DNA from: Sideroxydans sp.
GTDB lineage: Bacteria; Pseudomonadota; Gammaproteobacteria; Burkholderiales; Gallionellaceae
Direction of reading: 5' to 3'
NCBI GenBank assembly: GCA_013791855.1
Contig: VMTA01000023.1
Span: forward strand, 1-64,000
Length of the DNA: 64,000 nt
Below the pieces are notes generated by a model. The model was not told where the DNA came from, ran no database searches, and was given only the letters and a program-made list of their open reading frames with translations. Of this stretch, positions 44,600-55,611 are shown piece by piece. The position numbers were made by a program, and so were the translations under genes. How positions within the stretch are numbered: position 1 is the first letter of the stretch; every line of letters starts with the position of its first letter.

Positions 44600-45082
44600 A
44601 TGGGCATTGAAGGAATTCTGGAAAAAGGCGTGATCACCACCACCGCCGATACCATCATCAATTACGCGCGTACCGGTTCCCTGTGGCCGATGACCTTCGG
44701 TCTGGCATGTTGTGCCGTGGAGATGATGCACGCCGCATTGCCGCGTTATGACCTGGACCGTTTCGGGGCCGGTGCTTTCCGTCCCAGCCCGCGCCAGTCC
44801 GACGTGATGATCGTGGCGGGCACGCTGTGCAACAAGATGGCTCCCGCGCTGCGCAAGGTATACGACCAGATGGCCGAGCCGCGCTGGGTGATCTCCATGG
44901 GCTCATGCGCCAACGGCGGCGGCTACTATCACTATTCTTATTCCGTGGTGCGCGGATGTGACCGCATCGTGCCTGTCGATATCTATGTTCCCGGCTGCCC
45001 GCCGACGGCTGAAGCGCTGCTGTACGGCGTGATCCAGTTGCAGAACAAGATCAAGCGCACCAACACCATCGCGCGAGGCTGA
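44600..45082 (+). CDS. nuoB: NADH-quinone oxidoreductase subunit B
   Basis: A 160-residue subunit carrying cluster N2, the last FeS centre before quinone. The cysteines are in [23 protein letters not shown] and [23 protein letters not shown] precedes the ATG. It ends 1 bp before nuoC. Confidence 0.97.
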   Translation: MGIEGILEKGVITTTADTIINYARTGSLWPMTFGLACCAVEMMHAALPRYDLDRFGAGAFRPSPRQSDVMIVAGTLCNKMAPALRKVYDQMAEPRWVISMGSCANGGGYYHYSYSVVRGCDRIVPVDIYVPGCPPTAEALLYGVIQLQNKIKRTNTIARG

Positions 45083-45083
45083 T

Positions 45084-45713
45084 ATGGCTACCGACCTCAA
45101 TATATTGAAATCCAATCTGACCGAAGCTTTCGGTTCAAAAGTGGTGAGTCTGCAGGAGCGCTTGGGCGAGTTGACGCTGGTGATCAAGGCCGCCGACATG
45201 ATCGGCGTGTTCACACGTCTGCGCGACGATGCCGACCTGCGTTTCGAGGAGCTAATCGACCTGTGCGGCATCGATTACTCCACCTGGGGCAGTGAGACGT
45301 GCGAGGACGGCCGCTATCTGGCCGACCAGCCGCACGATGGTCCGCGATTCGCCTCGATCTACCATCTGCTTTCCATCACCCACAACATCAGATTGCGCGT
45401 GCGCGTGTTCGCCGAGGACGATGCGATGCCGATGATGGATTCCGTGATCGGCGTGTGGCCGGTGGCGAACTGGTACGAGCGCGAAGCGTTCGACCTGTAC
45501 GGCATCATCTTCAAGGGCCATCCCGATCTGCGCCGTATCCTCACCGACTATGGCTTTGTCGGTAATCCGTTCCGCAAGGACTTCCCGCTCTCCGGTACCG
45601 TGGAGATGCGCTATGACGCCGATCAGCGCCGTGTGGTGTATGAGCCGGTGTCGATAGAGCCGCGCGAGATCACGCCGCGCACCATGCGCGAAGAGCAGTA
45701 CGGTCGAAACTAA
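45084..45713 (+). CDS. nuoC: NADH-quinone oxidoreductase subunit C
   Basis: A 209-residue 30-kDa subunit of the peripheral arm. The signature [20 protein letters not shown] and RKDFPLSG are present. It is separate from NuoD, unlike the fused NuoCD of E. coli, which fits a betaproteobacterium. Confidence 0.96.
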   Translation: MATDLNILKSNLTEAFGSKVVSLQERLGELTLVIKAADMIGVFTRLRDDADLRFEELIDLCGIDYSTWGSETCEDGRYLADQPHDGPRFASIYHLLSITHNIRLRVRVFAEDDAMPMMDSVIGVWPVANWYEREAFDLYGIIFKGHPDLRRILTDYGFVGNPFRKDFPLSGTVEMRYDADQRRVVYEPVSIEPREITPRTMREEQYGRN

Positions 45714-45729
45714 AGGCAGAGAGACGGTA

Positions 45730-46983
45730 ATGGCTGAGATAAAAAATTACACCCTGAACTTCGGGCCGCAACACCCGGCAGCCCACGGCGTTTTGCGTCT
45801 GGTGCTGGAGCTGGACGGCGAAGTGGTCGAGCGTGCCGACCCGCACATCGGTCTGCTGCATCGCGGCACCGAGAAGCTGGCCGAGCACAAGACCTTCCTG
45901 CAGGCCATGCCCTACATGGACCGTCTGGATTACGTGTCGCCGATGTGCAACGAACACGCTTATGTGATGGCGGTGGAGAAACTGGCCGGCATCGAAGTGC
46001 CGATCCGCGCGCAATACATCCGCGTCATGTACGACGAGATCACCCGCATCCTGAACCACCTGCTTTGGCTGGGCGCGGTGGGTATCGACCTCGGCGCGAT
46101 GACCATGTTCTTCTACGCGTTCCGCGACCGTGAAGATCTGGTGGACGCCTACGAGGCAGTGGCCGGTGCGCGTCTGCACGCTGCTTACTATCGTCCGGGC
46201 GGTGTGTATCGCGACCTGCCGGAAGTCATGCCTCACTATAAAGAGAGCAAGATCCACAACGCGGCCGATGTGAAGCGCATGAACGAGAACCGTCAGGGTT
46301 CGCTGCTCGACTTCATCGAAGACTTCACCGTTCGTTTCCCCAAGCACATCGACGAGTTCGAGACGCTGCTCACCGACAACCGTATCTGGAAACAGCGTAC
46401 CGTCGGTATCGGCGTCGTCACACCGGAGCGCGCCATGGCGCTGGGTTTCACCGGCCCGATGCTGCGTGGCTCGGGTATCGCCTGGGACCTGCGCAAGAAG
46501 CAGCCTTACGAGGTGTATGACAAGATGGACTTCGACATCCCGGTGGGTGTCGAGGGCGATTGCTACGACCGTTATCTGGTGCGCGTGGAAGAGATGCGCC
46601 AGTCCTTGCGCATCATTCGTCAGTGTATCGACTGGCTGCGCAAGAACCCCGGCCCGGTCATGGCCGACGATCTGAAATACGCACCTCCCAAGCGCGAAGC
46701 GATGAAACAGAACATGGAAGAACTGATCCACCACTTCAAGTTCTTCACGGAAGGTATGCATGTTCCGGCCGGCGAGGTGTATTCGGCAGTCGAGCATCCC
46801 AAGGGTGAGTTCGGCATCTATCTGGCATCGGACGGTGCCAACAAGCCATATCGCATGAAGATCCGCGCGCCGGGCTTCACACACCTGTCCAGTCTGGATG
46901 AGATGACACGCGGCCACATGATTGCCGACGTGGTGGCCATCATCGGTACGCAGGATATTGTTTTCGGGGAGGTAGACCGCTGA
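45730..46983 (+). CDS. nuoD: NADH-quinone oxidoreductase subunit D
   Basis: A 417-residue 49-kDa subunit that forms the quinone pocket with NuoB. The pocket motifs [22 protein letters not shown] and [12 protein letters not shown] are intact, as is the C-terminal [18 protein letters not shown]. Its TGA overlaps the nuoE ATG. Confidence 0.97.
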   Translation: MAEIKNYTLNFGPQHPAAHGVLRLVLELDGEVVERADPHIGLLHRGTEKLAEHKTFLQAMPYMDRLDYVSPMCNEHAYVMAVEKLAGIEVPIRAQYIRVMYDEITRILNHLLWLGAVGIDLGAMTMFFYAFRDREDLVDAYEAVAGARLHAAYYRPGGVYRDLPEVMPHYKESKIHNAADVKRMNENRQGSLLDFIEDFTVRFPKHIDEFETLLTDNRIWKQRTVGIGVVTPERAMALGFTGPMLRGSGIAWDLRKKQPYEVYDKMDFDIPVGVEGDCYDRYLVRVEEMRQSLRIIRQCIDWLRKNPGPVMADDLKYAPPKREAMKQNMEELIHHFKFFTEGMHVPAGEVYSAVEHPKGEFGIYLASDGANKPYRMKIRAPGFTHLSSLDEMTRGHMIADVVAIIGTQDIVFGEVDR

Positions 46984-47468
46984 TGTTGTCGCAACAGATC
47001 ACGACGCTCATCGACAAAGAGCTGACCAAATACCCCGCCGATCAGCGCCAGTCCGCCGTGATGGCCGCCTTGCGTTTCGTGCAGGACGAGAAGGGCTGGA
47101 TCGCCCCGGAAGACATGGCCGACGTTGCCGTCTATCTGGGTATGCCGCAGATGGCCGTCTACGAAGTGGCGACCTTCTATCACATGTACAACCTCAAGCC
47201 GATGGGCAAGCACACGCTGACCGTGTGCACCAACCTGTCGTGCACGCTGTGCGGTGCGGGCGATACGGTGGCCTATCTGGAGCAGAAGCTCGGCATCAAG
47301 ATGAACGAAGTCACGCCGGACGGAAAGTTCGGCTTGCGCGAAGGCGAATGTATGGGTGCCTGTGTCGATGCGCCCCTGCTGAACGTGAACAACAAGAAGA
47401 TGTGCGGCAAGCTGACGCCGGCAAAGATCGACGGCATCCTGGCCGATCTGGAAGGAGGCAAGGCATGA
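46983..47468 (+). CDS. nuoE: NADH-quinone oxidoreductase subunit E
   Basis: A 161-residue thioredoxin-like [2Fe-2S] subunit of the NADH module. The ligands are in [10 protein letters not shown] and [12 protein letters not shown]. It overlaps nuoD at its start and nuoF at its end (ATGA). Confidence 0.96.
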   Translation: MLSQQITTLIDKELTKYPADQRQSAVMAALRFVQDEKGWIAPEDMADVAVYLGMPQMAVYEVATFYHMYNLKPMGKHTLTVCTNLSCTLCGAGDTVAYLEQKLGIKMNEVTPDGKFGLREGECMGACVDAPLLNVNNKKMCGKLTPAKIDGILADLEGGKA

Positions 47469-48727
47469 GCAAGCCCATCATCCTCGCCACTGCCGCGGAC
47501 GGCCTGGCGAATCTCGACAACTATTTGAAGGCAGGCGGATATCAGGCGCTGCGCAAGGTACTGACCGAGAAGATGTCGCCCGACCTGATCATCTCCGAGG
47601 TGAAGGCATCCAATCTGCGCGGACGCGGCGGTGCGGGCTTCCCCACCGGCCTCAAGTGGAGCTTCATGCCCAAGAACTACGAGGGCGACAAATACATCGT
47701 CTGCAATTCGGACGAAGGCGAGCCCGGCACCTGCAAGGACTGGGACATCCTGCGCTACAACCCGCACATGCTGATCGAAGGCATGGCCATCGCCGCGTAT
47801 GCGATGGGCGTGAAAGCCGGTTATAACTATGTGCATGGCGAGATCTTCGAAGCCTACGTAGCGATGGAGCAGGCTTGCGAGGATGCGCGCAAGGCGGGCT
47901 ATCTGGGTAAAGGCATTCTCGGCACCGATTTCGAGTTCGACCTGCATAACCACATGGGCTACGGCGCCTACGTGTGCGGCGAAGAGACCGCTTTGCTGGA
48001 ATCCATCGAAGGCAAGAAGGGCCAGCCGCGCTTCAAGCCGCCGTTCCCGGCCAGCTTCGGTCTGTACGGCAAGCCGACCACCATCAACAACACCGAGACC
48101 TTCGCCAGCATTCCATACATCATCGCCAACGGCGGCAAGAAGTTCGCCGATCTGGGCGTGCCTAACAGCGGCGGTATCAAACTGTTCTCGGTGTCCGGTC
48201 ATGTGAACAATCCGGGTAACTTCGAAGTGCCGATGGGTACGCCGTTCCGCGATCTGCTGGCGATGGCCGGCGGCGTGCGTCACGGCCACAAGCTAAAGGC
48301 GGTCATCCCCGGCGGTTCGTCCATGCCGGTGCTGCCGGGCGACATCATGATGGACGTCAACATGGATTACGACTCGTTGCAGAAGGCCGGTTCCTATCTG
48401 GGCTCCGGCGCAGTGATTGTGATGGACGATACGACCTGCATGGTGCGTGCGCTGGAGCGTCTGTCCTACTTCTACTTTGAAGAGTCCTGCGGTCAGTGCA
48501 CACCTTGCCGTGAAGGCACGGGCTGGCTGTACCGCATCGTGCATCGCATCGAAAAGGGCGAGGGCAAGCCGGAAGACCTGGATCTGTTGCTTGAACTCTG
48601 CGACAACATCGCCGGCCGCACCATCTGCGCGCTGGGTGATGCAGCAGCTTGGCCGGTGCAGGGCATGCTCAAGCACTACCGCAAGGAATTCGAATATCAC
48701 ATCGAGCACAAGCGTTGTCTCGTGTGA
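47465..48727 (+). CDS. nuoF: NADH-quinone oxidoreductase subunit F
   Basis: A 420-residue subunit binding NADH, FMN and a [4Fe-4S] cluster. Nucleotide loops are [15 protein letters not shown] and NSDEGEPGT; cluster ligands are in [12 protein letters not shown]. The start is ATG 47465, overlapping the nuoE stop; the longer track frame runs back into nuoE. Confidence 0.97.
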   Translation: MSKPIILATAADGLANLDNYLKAGGYQALRKVLTEKMSPDLIISEVKASNLRGRGGAGFPTGLKWSFMPKNYEGDKYIVCNSDEGEPGTCKDWDILRYNPHMLIEGMAIAAYAMGVKAGYNYVHGEIFEAYVAMEQACEDARKAGYLGKGILGTDFEFDLHNHMGYGAYVCGEETALLESIEGKKGQPRFKPPFPASFGLYGKPTTINNTETFASIPYIIANGGKKFADLGVPNSGGIKLFSVSGHVNNPGNFEVPMGTPFRDLLAMAGGVRHGHKLKAVIPGGSSMPVLPGDIMMDVNMDYDSLQKAGSYLGSGAVIVMDDTTCMVRALERLSYFYFEESCGQCTPCREGTGWLYRIVHRIEKGEGKPEDLDLLLELCDNIAGRTICALGDAAAWPVQGMLKHYRKEFEYHIEHKRCLV

Positions 48728-48749
48728 AGCTGAATGGAATAGGTGAGCA

Positions 48750-51029
48750 ATGATCAATATCGAAATCGACGGTAAGAAGATCCAGACGGAAAACGGTTCC
48801 ACCGTGATCGAAGCCGCCCATCAGGCCGGCATCGCCATTCCGCACTTCTGCTATCACAAGAAACTATCCATCGCCGCCAACTGCCGCATGTGTCTGGTGC
48901 AGGTGGAGAAGGCGCCGAAACCCTTGCCCGCCTGCGCCACGCCGGTGAGCGAAGGCATGAAGGTGTTCACGCATTCTGAACAGGCGGTCAAAGCCCAGAA
49001 GGGGGTGATGGAGTTCCTGCTCATCAACCACCCGCTGGATTGCCCGATCTGCGACCAGGGCGGCGAGTGCATGCTGCAGGACATGTCGGTCGGCTACGGC
49101 AATGGTCATTCGCGCTATCACGAAGAAAAGCGCATGGTGTTGAGCAAGGACATCGGTCCGCTGGTGTCGGCAGAAGAGATGAGCCGCTGCATCAACTGCA
49201 CGCGCTGCGTGCGTTTCGGCCAGGAGATCGCCGGGCAGATGGAACTGGGTCAGGCTTTCCGCGGCGAACACGCCGAGATCATGTCTTTCGTCTCAGGCAC
49301 CGTAGATTCCGAGCTGTCCGGCAACATGATCGATCTGTGTCCGGTGGGCGCATTGACCAGCAAGCCGTTCCGTTACAAGGCACGCAGCTGGGAGTTGTCG
49401 CGCCGCCGTTCGGTGAGCGCGCATGACAGTCTGGGTTCCGGCCTTGCCGTGCACACCAAGGACAACCGCGTGTTGCGCGTGCTGCCCATCGAGAACGACG
49501 ACATCAACGAATGCTGGCTGTCTGACCGCGACCGTTTCGCCTATGAAGGATTGAACAGCGATCAACGTCTGACCAAACCGATGATCAAGCAGGGCGGTCA
49601 ATGGCAGGAAGTGGACTGGCAAGCCGCGCTGGAATTCTGCGCCAATGGTCTGCGTCAGATCGCGGGTGGTGCGGGTGCCGAGCAGATCGGTGCGCTGGCC
49701 ACCGGTAATTCGACCTTGGAAGAGATGTACCTGCTGCAGAAACTGCTGCGCGGCATCGGCAGCGACAACGTCGACTTCCGTCTGCGTCAGAGTGATTTCT
49801 CCGCCGACGGCAAACAGCAGGGCGCGCCCTGGCTGGGCATCTCCGTGAGCGACATCGGTAGGGCGGACCGCATCCTCATCGTCGGCAGTTTCCTGCGTAA
49901 GGACCATCCGCTGCTCGCGGCGCGTATCCGTCAGGCGGTGAAGCGCGGTGCACAACTCAACGTGATCCATTCCGCCGATGACGATCTGCTGATGAAGATT
50001 GCCAACAAGTCCATCGTCGCGCCGGGTGGGCTGGTCGAGGCCTTGAGTAAGGTCGCCCTGGGCGTGGCTGCCAAGCAGACCGACGGTATCGCCGGCAGTC
50101 TGGCAGGTGGCGAGCGTGTGGCCGTATTGCTCGGCAACTTCGCGCAGCAACATCCGCAGGCGGCACAACTGCAGGCATTGGCACAGCAGATCGCAGCCGC
50201 CACGCAGGGCAAGTTCGGCTTCATCGGCGAGTCTGCCAACAGCGTCGGCGGCTATCTGGTGAATGCGATTCCGGCAAGTAACGGCCTGAACGCCGCTGCC
50301 ATGCTGGCTGCACCGCGCAAAGCTTATGTGTTGCTCAACGTCGAACCGGAACTGGATTGCGCCGATGCGCAGCAGGCCATCGCCGCGATGCAGGCTGCCG
50401 ATCTGGTGATCGCGATGTCGGCCTACAGACACGGCGCGACGGAATACGCCGATGTGCTGTTGCCTATCGCGCCGTACTCCGAGACTTCCGGTACCTTCAT
50501 CAGCAGCGAAGGTCGTGTGCAGAGTTTCAACGGTGCGGTGAAGCCCTTGGGCGAAGCACGTCCGGCCTGGAAGGTATTACGCGTGCTGGGCAATCTGCTC
50601 AAGGTCGACGGTTTCGATTACGAGACTTCGCAAGCTGTGCGTGACGAAGCGCTGCAGGGTGTGGATGTCGCGGCCAAGCTGAACAATGCAGTCAGCGCTA
50701 TCGAATCCAAGCCTACCGCCGTAATCGGTCTGCAGCGCGTGGCAGATGTGCCGATCTACGCGACCGACGCCATCGTACGCCGTGCCATGTCCCTGCAGGC
50801 AACGAGCGATGCCGCGCAACCGAAGGTCTGGCTGCACAGCAAAGAGTTGAGCAAGCTCGGCGTGGCCGCCGGTGCGCAGGTGAAGGTCGCGCAAGGGCAG
50901 GGCAGTGCGCTGCTCGAAGTCGCGGCTGATGATGGCTTGCCCGAGGGCGTGGTGCGCGTGGCCGCCGGTCACCCGATGACTGCGACGCTGGGTGCGATGT
51001 TTGGAACGATCACAGTGGAGCGAGCATGA
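48750..51029 (+). CDS. nuoG: NADH-quinone oxidoreductase subunit G
   Basis: A 759-residue FeS subunit. N-terminal [2Fe-2S] ligands are in [15 protein letters not shown], the His-ligated cluster in [15 protein letters not shown], and another [4Fe-4S] set in [10 protein letters not shown] with the final Cys in LCPVGAL. A molybdopterin-oxidoreductase-like region follows (~220-650) but acts structurally in complex I. It overlaps nuoH by 4 bp. Confidence 0.96.
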   Translation: MINIEIDGKKIQTENGSTVIEAAHQAGIAIPHFCYHKKLSIAANCRMCLVQVEKAPKPLPACATPVSEGMKVFTHSEQAVKAQKGVMEFLLINHPLDCPICDQGGECMLQDMSVGYGNGHSRYHEEKRMVLSKDIGPLVSAEEMSRCINCTRCVRFGQEIAGQMELGQAFRGEHAEIMSFVSGTVDSELSGNMIDLCPVGALTSKPFRYKARSWELSRRRSVSAHDSLGSGLAVHTKDNRVLRVLPIENDDINECWLSDRDRFAYEGLNSDQRLTKPMIKQGGQWQEVDWQAALEFCANGLRQIAGGAGAEQIGALATGNSTLEEMYLLQKLLRGIGSDNVDFRLRQSDFSADGKQQGAPWLGISVSDIGRADRILIVGSFLRKDHPLLAARIRQAVKRGAQLNVIHSADDDLLMKIANKSIVAPGGLVEALSKVALGVAAKQTDGIAGSLAGGERVAVLLGNFAQQHPQAAQLQALAQQIAAATQGKFGFIGESANSVGGYLVNAIPASNGLNAAAMLAAPRKAYVLLNVEPELDCADAQQAIAAMQAADLVIAMSAYRHGATEYADVLLPIAPYSETSGTFISSEGRVQSFNGAVKPLGEARPAWKVLRVLGNLLKVDGFDYETSQAVRDEALQGVDVAAKLNNAVSAIESKPTAVIGLQRVADVPIYATDAIVRRAMSLQATSDAAQPKVWLHSKELSKLGVAAGAQVKVAQGQGSALLEVAADDGLPEGVVRVAAGHPMTATLGAMFGTITVERA

Positions 51030-52093
51030 TAGAACTGCTGCAAACCGTACATCAGATGGGCGAAGTCCTGCTCGGCGCAGCGTGGCTGCCGGTGTGGATC
51101 GTGGCCAAGATCCTTGCCATCATCCTGCCGATCATGGGCGGTGTGGCCTACTACACCTTGGCGGAACGTAAGGTGCTGGGCTTCATGCAAGTGCGTCCCG
51201 GCCCGAACCGTGTGGGTTATTGGGGTTTGTTGCAACCCGTCGCCGACGGCATCAAGTTGCTGACGAAGGAATTCATCATCCCGTCCGGCGCGAACAAGTT
51301 CCTGTTCCTGGCCGCACCGGTGATGGCGCTCGCTCCAGCGCTGGCAGCTTGGGCAGTGATCCCGTTCTTCGAAGGGGGCACATTGGCCAATGTGAACGCC
51401 GGTCTGCTCTATCTGCTGGCGATGACCTCGCTCGGCGTGTACGGCATCATCATCGCGGGCTGGGCTTCCAATTCCAAATACGCCTTCCTCGGTGCCTTGC
51501 GCTCCGCCGCGCAGATCGTTTCCTACGAGCTAGCGATGGGCTTTGCGCTGGTGTGCGTGCTGCTCGCGGCGCAAAGCATGAACATGGGCGAGATCGTGCA
51601 GGGACAGCAAAGTAACTACGGTCTGTTCGGCTGGTACTGGGTGCCGCTGTTCCCGATGTTCATCGTCTACTTCCTCGCCGGTGTGGCGGAGACCAACCGC
51701 GCGCCGTTCGACCTGGCCGAAGACGAGTCCGCCATCGTGGCCGGCTTCCACACCGAATATTCGGGCATGGGCTTCGCGCTGTTCTTCCTGGCCGAATACG
51801 CCAACATGATCCTGATCGCGGCGCTGACCACGGTGTTCTTCCTCGGCGGCTATCTGAACCCCTTCCACGGTTGGGGCGCGCTGGGTGAATTCACCGACCA
51901 GGTGCCGGGACTGATCTGGATGCTGGGCAAGATGTCCATCTTCCTGTTCCTGTTCCTGTGGTTGCGGGCGACCTTCCCGCGTTATCGCTATGACCAGTTG
52001 ATGCGTCTCGGCTGGAAAGTGTTCATCCCGCTGACACTGATCTGGGTGGTGGTCGTCGCCGCCTGGATGCAGACGTCGTTGTGGGTATGGTGA
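51026..52093 (+). CDS. nuoH: NADH-quinone oxidoreductase subunit H
   Basis: A 355-residue, roughly eight-helix subunit forming the quinone entry channel. Signatures are [20 protein letters not shown] and [20 protein letters not shown]. Its ATG overlaps the nuoG stop. Confidence 0.97.
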   Translation: MIELLQTVHQMGEVLLGAAWLPVWIVAKILAIILPIMGGVAYYTLAERKVLGFMQVRPGPNRVGYWGLLQPVADGIKLLTKEFIIPSGANKFLFLAAPVMALAPALAAWAVIPFFEGGTLANVNAGLLYLLAMTSLGVYGIIIAGWASNSKYAFLGALRSAAQIVSYELAMGFALVCVLLAAQSMNMGEIVQGQQSNYGLFGWYWVPLFPMFIVYFLAGVAETNRAPFDLAEDESAIVAGFHTEYSGMGFALFFLAEYANMILIAALTTVFFLGGYLNPFHGWGALGEFTDQVPGLIWMLGKMSIFLFLFLWLRATFPRYRYDQLMRLGWKVFIPLTLIWVVVVAAWMQTSLWVW

Positions 52094-52110
52094 GAGACAA
52101 GGGATAGCAT

Positions 52111-52599
52111 ATGAAAAACCTCATCAATTTCTTCAAGCGTTTCCTGCTGCTGGAACTGTTCCAGGGGCTGTCGGTGACCGGCAAGTATTTCTTTGCGCGT
52201 CACATCACCGTCGAATATCCGGAAGAGAAGACGCCACAGGGTTCGCGCTTCCGCGGCCTGCATGCACAACGCCGCTATCCGAACGGCGAAGAGCGCTGCA
52301 TCGCATGCAAACTGTGCGAAGCGGTCTGCCCGGCATTGGCCATCAAGATCGAAGTGGCTGAACGCGAGGACGGTTCGCGCCGCACCACGCAATACGACAT
52401 CGACCTGACCAAGTGCATCTTCTGCGGTTTCTGCGAAGAGTCGTGCCCGGTCGACGCCATCGTCGAGACGCGCATCTTCGAATACCACGGTGAGAACCGC
52501 GGCGATCTGTACTACACCAAGGATATGCTGCTGGCCGTGGGTGACGCGAACGAAGCGCAGATCGCTCAGGATCGCGCAGCCGACGCGAAATATCGCTAA
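52111..52599 (+). CDS. nuoI: NADH-quinone oxidoreductase subunit I
   Basis: A 162-residue subunit with two [4Fe-4S] clusters (N6a/N6b), [12 protein letters not shown] and [12 protein letters not shown], behind an amphipathic N-terminal helix. It passes electrons towards NuoB. Confidence 0.97.
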   Translation: MKNLINFFKRFLLLELFQGLSVTGKYFFARHITVEYPEEKTPQGSRFRGLHAQRRYPNGEERCIACKLCEAVCPALAIKIEVAEREDGSRRTTQYDIDLTKCIFCGFCEESCPVDAIVETRIFEYHGENRGDLYYTKDMLLAVGDANEAQIAQDRAADAKYR

Positions 52600-52611
52600 G
52601 GGAAAGAAATC

Positions 52612-53247
52612 ATGAATTTCGAAACCATACTGTTCTACTTCTTCGCCGCTTCGGTCGTGTTCTCGGCGTTGCGCGTGATCACTGCACGCAACCCGCTGCA
52701 CTCCGTGCTGTTTCTGGTGCTGGCTTTCGTCAGCAGCTCCGGCATCTGGCTGCTGCTGGAAGCCGAGTTCCTCGCCATCGCGCTGGTGCTGGTCTATGTC
52801 GGTGCGGTGATGGTGCTGTTCCTGTTCGTGGTGATGATGCTGGACATCAACATCGAGAAGCTGCGCAAAGACTTCCTGCAATGGCTGCCCGCCGGCGCGC
52901 TGCTCGCCACACTGATCGTGGTGCAGATGGTGTGGGTGCTGGGCGACAAGGCGGCCTCCGCCGGTATGACCGCCGTCAAACATGCTGCCGATTACAGCAA
53001 TACCAAGGAACTGGGGCGCCTGATCTACACCGATTATGTCTATCCGTTCGAACTGGCTGCGGTGCTGCTGCTGGTGGCCATGGTCGCGGCCATCGCGCTG
53101 ACCTTCCGCCGCCGCCGCGATTCCAAGCGTCAGGATGTGAGCTGGCAGGTCAATGTCAAACGTAACGATCGCGTGCGCATCATCTCCATGCCCGCCACCA
53201 AAAAGAACGAAGTCAACGGGGCAGCTGAAGCCCACACGGCCGATTAA
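52612..53247 (+). CDS. nuoJ: NADH-quinone oxidoreductase subunit J
   Basis: A 211-residue membrane subunit with five predicted helices and the conserved [19 protein letters not shown]. The C-terminal tail after the last helix ([10 protein letters not shown] onward) is longer and more polar than the core needs. Confidence 0.95.
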   Translation: MNFETILFYFFAASVVFSALRVITARNPLHSVLFLVLAFVSSSGIWLLLEAEFLAIALVLVYVGAVMVLFLFVVMMLDINIEKLRKDFLQWLPAGALLATLIVVQMVWVLGDKAASAGMTAVKHAADYSNTKELGRLIYTDYVYPFELAAVLLLVAMVAAIALTFRRRRDSKRQDVSWQVNVKRNDRVRIISMPATKKNEVNGAAEAHTAD

Positions 53248-53261
53248 GCGAGGGAGTAGTC

Positions 53262-53573
53262 ATGACGAGTCTGGGTCTTTCACATTTTCTGGTGCTGGGT
53301 GCGGTGCTGTTCGCCATCAGCATCGTGGGCATCTTCCTCAACCGCAAGAATCTGATCGTGCTGCTGATGGCCATCGAGCTGATGCTGCTGGCGGTGAACA
53401 CCAACTTCGTGGCGTTCTCGCATTATCTGAACGACATACACGGACAGATCTTCGTGTTCTTCATCCTCACCGTGGCGGCTGCCGAAGCGGCTATCGGTCT
53501 GGCCATCCTGGTGGTGCTGTTCCGCAATCTGCGCACCATCGATGTGGATGATCTCGGCACCCTGAAAGGTTGA
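53262..53573 (+). CDS. nuoK: NADH-quinone oxidoreductase subunit K
   Basis: A 103-residue, three-helix subunit homologous to MrpC. Membrane glutamates lie in [13 protein letters not shown] and [11 protein letters not shown], the expected proton-path residues. Its stop overlaps the nuoL start. Confidence 0.96.
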   Translation: MTSLGLSHFLVLGAVLFAISIVGIFLNRKNLIVLLMAIELMLLAVNTNFVAFSHYLNDIHGQIFVFFILTVAAAEAAIGLAILVVLFRNLRTIDVDDLGTLKG

Positions 53574-55576
53574 TGATGGACATGCACACTCTGTATCTGA
53601 TCGTTCCCCTTGCGCCGCTGGTCGGCGCGATCGCGGCGGGCCTGTTCGGCAAAGTGCTGGGACGCACCTGGTCGCATCGCATCACCATCGCGCTGGTCGG
53701 CGTCTCCTTCGCGGCCTCGGTCGCAATCTTCCAGGACGTGATGGCGGGCAACACATTCAACGGCCCGGTCTACACCTGGCTGACCTCGGGCGACACCAGC
53801 TTTCAGGTCGGTTTCCTGATCGACAAACTGACCGTGATGATGATGCTGGTGGTGACCTTCGTATCGCTGATGGTGCATATCTACACCATCGGTTACATGG
53901 CGGAAGATCCGGGTTACCAGCGCTTTTTCAGTTACATCTCGCTGTTCACCTTCTCCATGCTGATGCTGGTGATGGCCAACAACTTCATGCAACTGTTCTT
54001 CGGCTGGGAGGCCGTGGGTCTGGTGTCCTATCTGCTGATCGGTTTCTGGTACACCAAGCCGACCGCGATCTACGCCAACCTGAAAGCCTTTCTGGTCAAC
54101 CGCGTTGGAGACTTCGGCTTCCTGCTCGGCATCGCGCTGGTGCTGATGGTGTTCGGCACGCTGGACTACGCCGCCGTGTTCGCCAATGCGCAGAACTATG
54201 CCAACGATATCGCGCCCATCCCCGGCGTGACATGGAACCTGCTGACCGCCATCTGCATCCTGCTGTTCATCGGCGCGATGGGCAAGTCCGCGCAGTTCCC
54301 GTTGCATGTGTGGCTGCCGGATTCGATGGAAGGCCCGACGCCGATCTCCGCGCTGATCCACGCCGCGACCATGGTGACCGCCGGTATCTTCATGGTGGCG
54401 CGCATGTCGCCGCTGTTCGAACTGTCCGACACGGCCTTGTCCTTCGTCATGGTGATCGGCGCGATCACCGCGCTGTTCATGGGCTTCCTCGGCATCATCC
54501 AGAACGACATCAAGCGCGTGGTGGCGTATTCCACGTTGTCGCAGCTCGGCTACATGACGGTGGCACTGGGTGCCTCGGCTTACTCGGTGGCGGTGTTCCA
54601 CCTGATGACGCACGCCTTCTTCAAAGCGCTGTTGTTCCTTGCCGCAGGTAGCGTGATCATCGCCATGCACCACGATCAGGACATCCGCAACATGGGCGGC
54701 CTGAAGAAGTACATGCCGATAACTTGGATCACCTCGCTGATCGGTTCGCTGGCGCTGATCGGCACGCCGTTCTTCTCCGGCTTCTATTCCAAGGACAGCA
54801 TCATCGAAGCGGTCGGACTTTCCAACCTGCCGGGTTCGGACTTCGCCTACTTCGCCGTAGTCGCGGGCGTATTCGTCACCGCTTTCTATTCCTTCCGTAT
54901 GTACTTCCTCGTGTTCCACGGCGAGGAGCGCTTCGGCAAGGAAGCGCACGGCCATGATGACCACGGACACGACGCGCACCATCACGGACTGGCGCCGGGA
55001 CAGAAGCCGCACGAGACTTCGTGGGTGGTGACCTTGCCGCTGATCCTGCTGGCTATTCCGTCGGTGCTGATCGGCTACATCGCCATCGAGCCGATGCTGT
55101 TCGGCGGCTACTTCGGCGACGCGGTGTTCATCGCCGAGCATCACCCGGCCATGCATGAGTTGCGCGAAGAGTTCCACGGCGCATTCGCCATGACGCTGCA
55201 TGCTCTGACCACCTTGCCGCTCTGGCTGGCCGTGGCCGGTGTCGCTAGCGCGTGGTACTTCTACATGAAGAACCCGGCCATCCCGGCCGCCATTCAGAAG
55301 CGGTTCAGCTTCATCTATACCTTGCTGGACGAGAAATACTACTTCGATCGTTTCAACGACTGGTTCTTCGCCGGCGGGGTACGCGGTGCGAGCCGCGCGT
55401 TGTGGAAGTTCGGTGATGTGAAGCTGATCGACGGCTTCTTCGTCAACGGTTCCGCGAAGATGGTGGGGATGTTCTCCGGCGTGCTGCGCGGATTCCAGAC
55501 CGGCTACGTCTATCACTACGCGTTTTGGATGATCCTCGGTGTGTCGCTGTTGCTGACCGTGCGCACCTGGTTCTAA
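53573..55576 (+). CDS. nuoL: NADH-quinone oxidoreductase subunit L
   Basis: A roughly 667-residue antiporter-like subunit with many helices and the long lateral C-terminal helix. The proton-path glutamate lies in FFGWEAVGLVSYLLIG; GKSAQFPLHVWLPDSMEGPTP and KRVVAYSTLSQLGYM are conserved. I prefer ATG 53573 or 53576 over the TTG of the track. A His-rich stretch, HGHDDHGHDAHHHG (~462-475), lies in a loop and might bind metal incidentally. Confidence 0.96.
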   Translation: MMDMHTLYLIVPLAPLVGAIAAGLFGKVLGRTWSHRITIALVGVSFAASVAIFQDVMAGNTFNGPVYTWLTSGDTSFQVGFLIDKLTVMMMLVVTFVSLMVHIYTIGYMAEDPGYQRFFSYISLFTFSMLMLVMANNFMQLFFGWEAVGLVSYLLIGFWYTKPTAIYANLKAFLVNRVGDFGFLLGIALVLMVFGTLDYAAVFANAQNYANDIAPIPGVTWNLLTAICILLFIGAMGKSAQFPLHVWLPDSMEGPTPISALIHAATMVTAGIFMVARMSPLFELSDTALSFVMVIGAITALFMGFLGIIQNDIKRVVAYSTLSQLGYMTVALGASAYSVAVFHLMTHAFFKALLFLAAGSVIIAMHHDQDIRNMGGLKKYMPITWITSLIGSLALIGTPFFSGFYSKDSIIEAVGLSNLPGSDFAYFAVVAGVFVTAFYSFRMYFLVFHGEERFGKEAHGHDDHGHDAHHHGLAPGQKPHETSWVVTLPLILLAIPSVLIGYIAIEPMLFGGYFGDAVFIAEHHPAMHELREEFHGAFAMTLHALTTLPLWLAVAGVASAWYFYMKNPAIPAAIQKRFSFIYTLLDEKYYFDRFNDWFFAGGVRGASRALWKFGDVKLIDGFFVNGSAKMVGMFSGVLRGFQTGYVYHYAFWMILGVSLLLTVRTWF

Positions 55577-55611
55577 TAAGGCAACACTAGAGAAGAACAG
55601 AAGGAACAAGC

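Noticed and set aside
47225-47464. N-terminal extension of nuoF in the ORF track
   Set aside because: The extension is an out-of-frame reading of nuoE; ATG 47465 overlaps the nuoE stop and gives the normal NuoF N-terminus.
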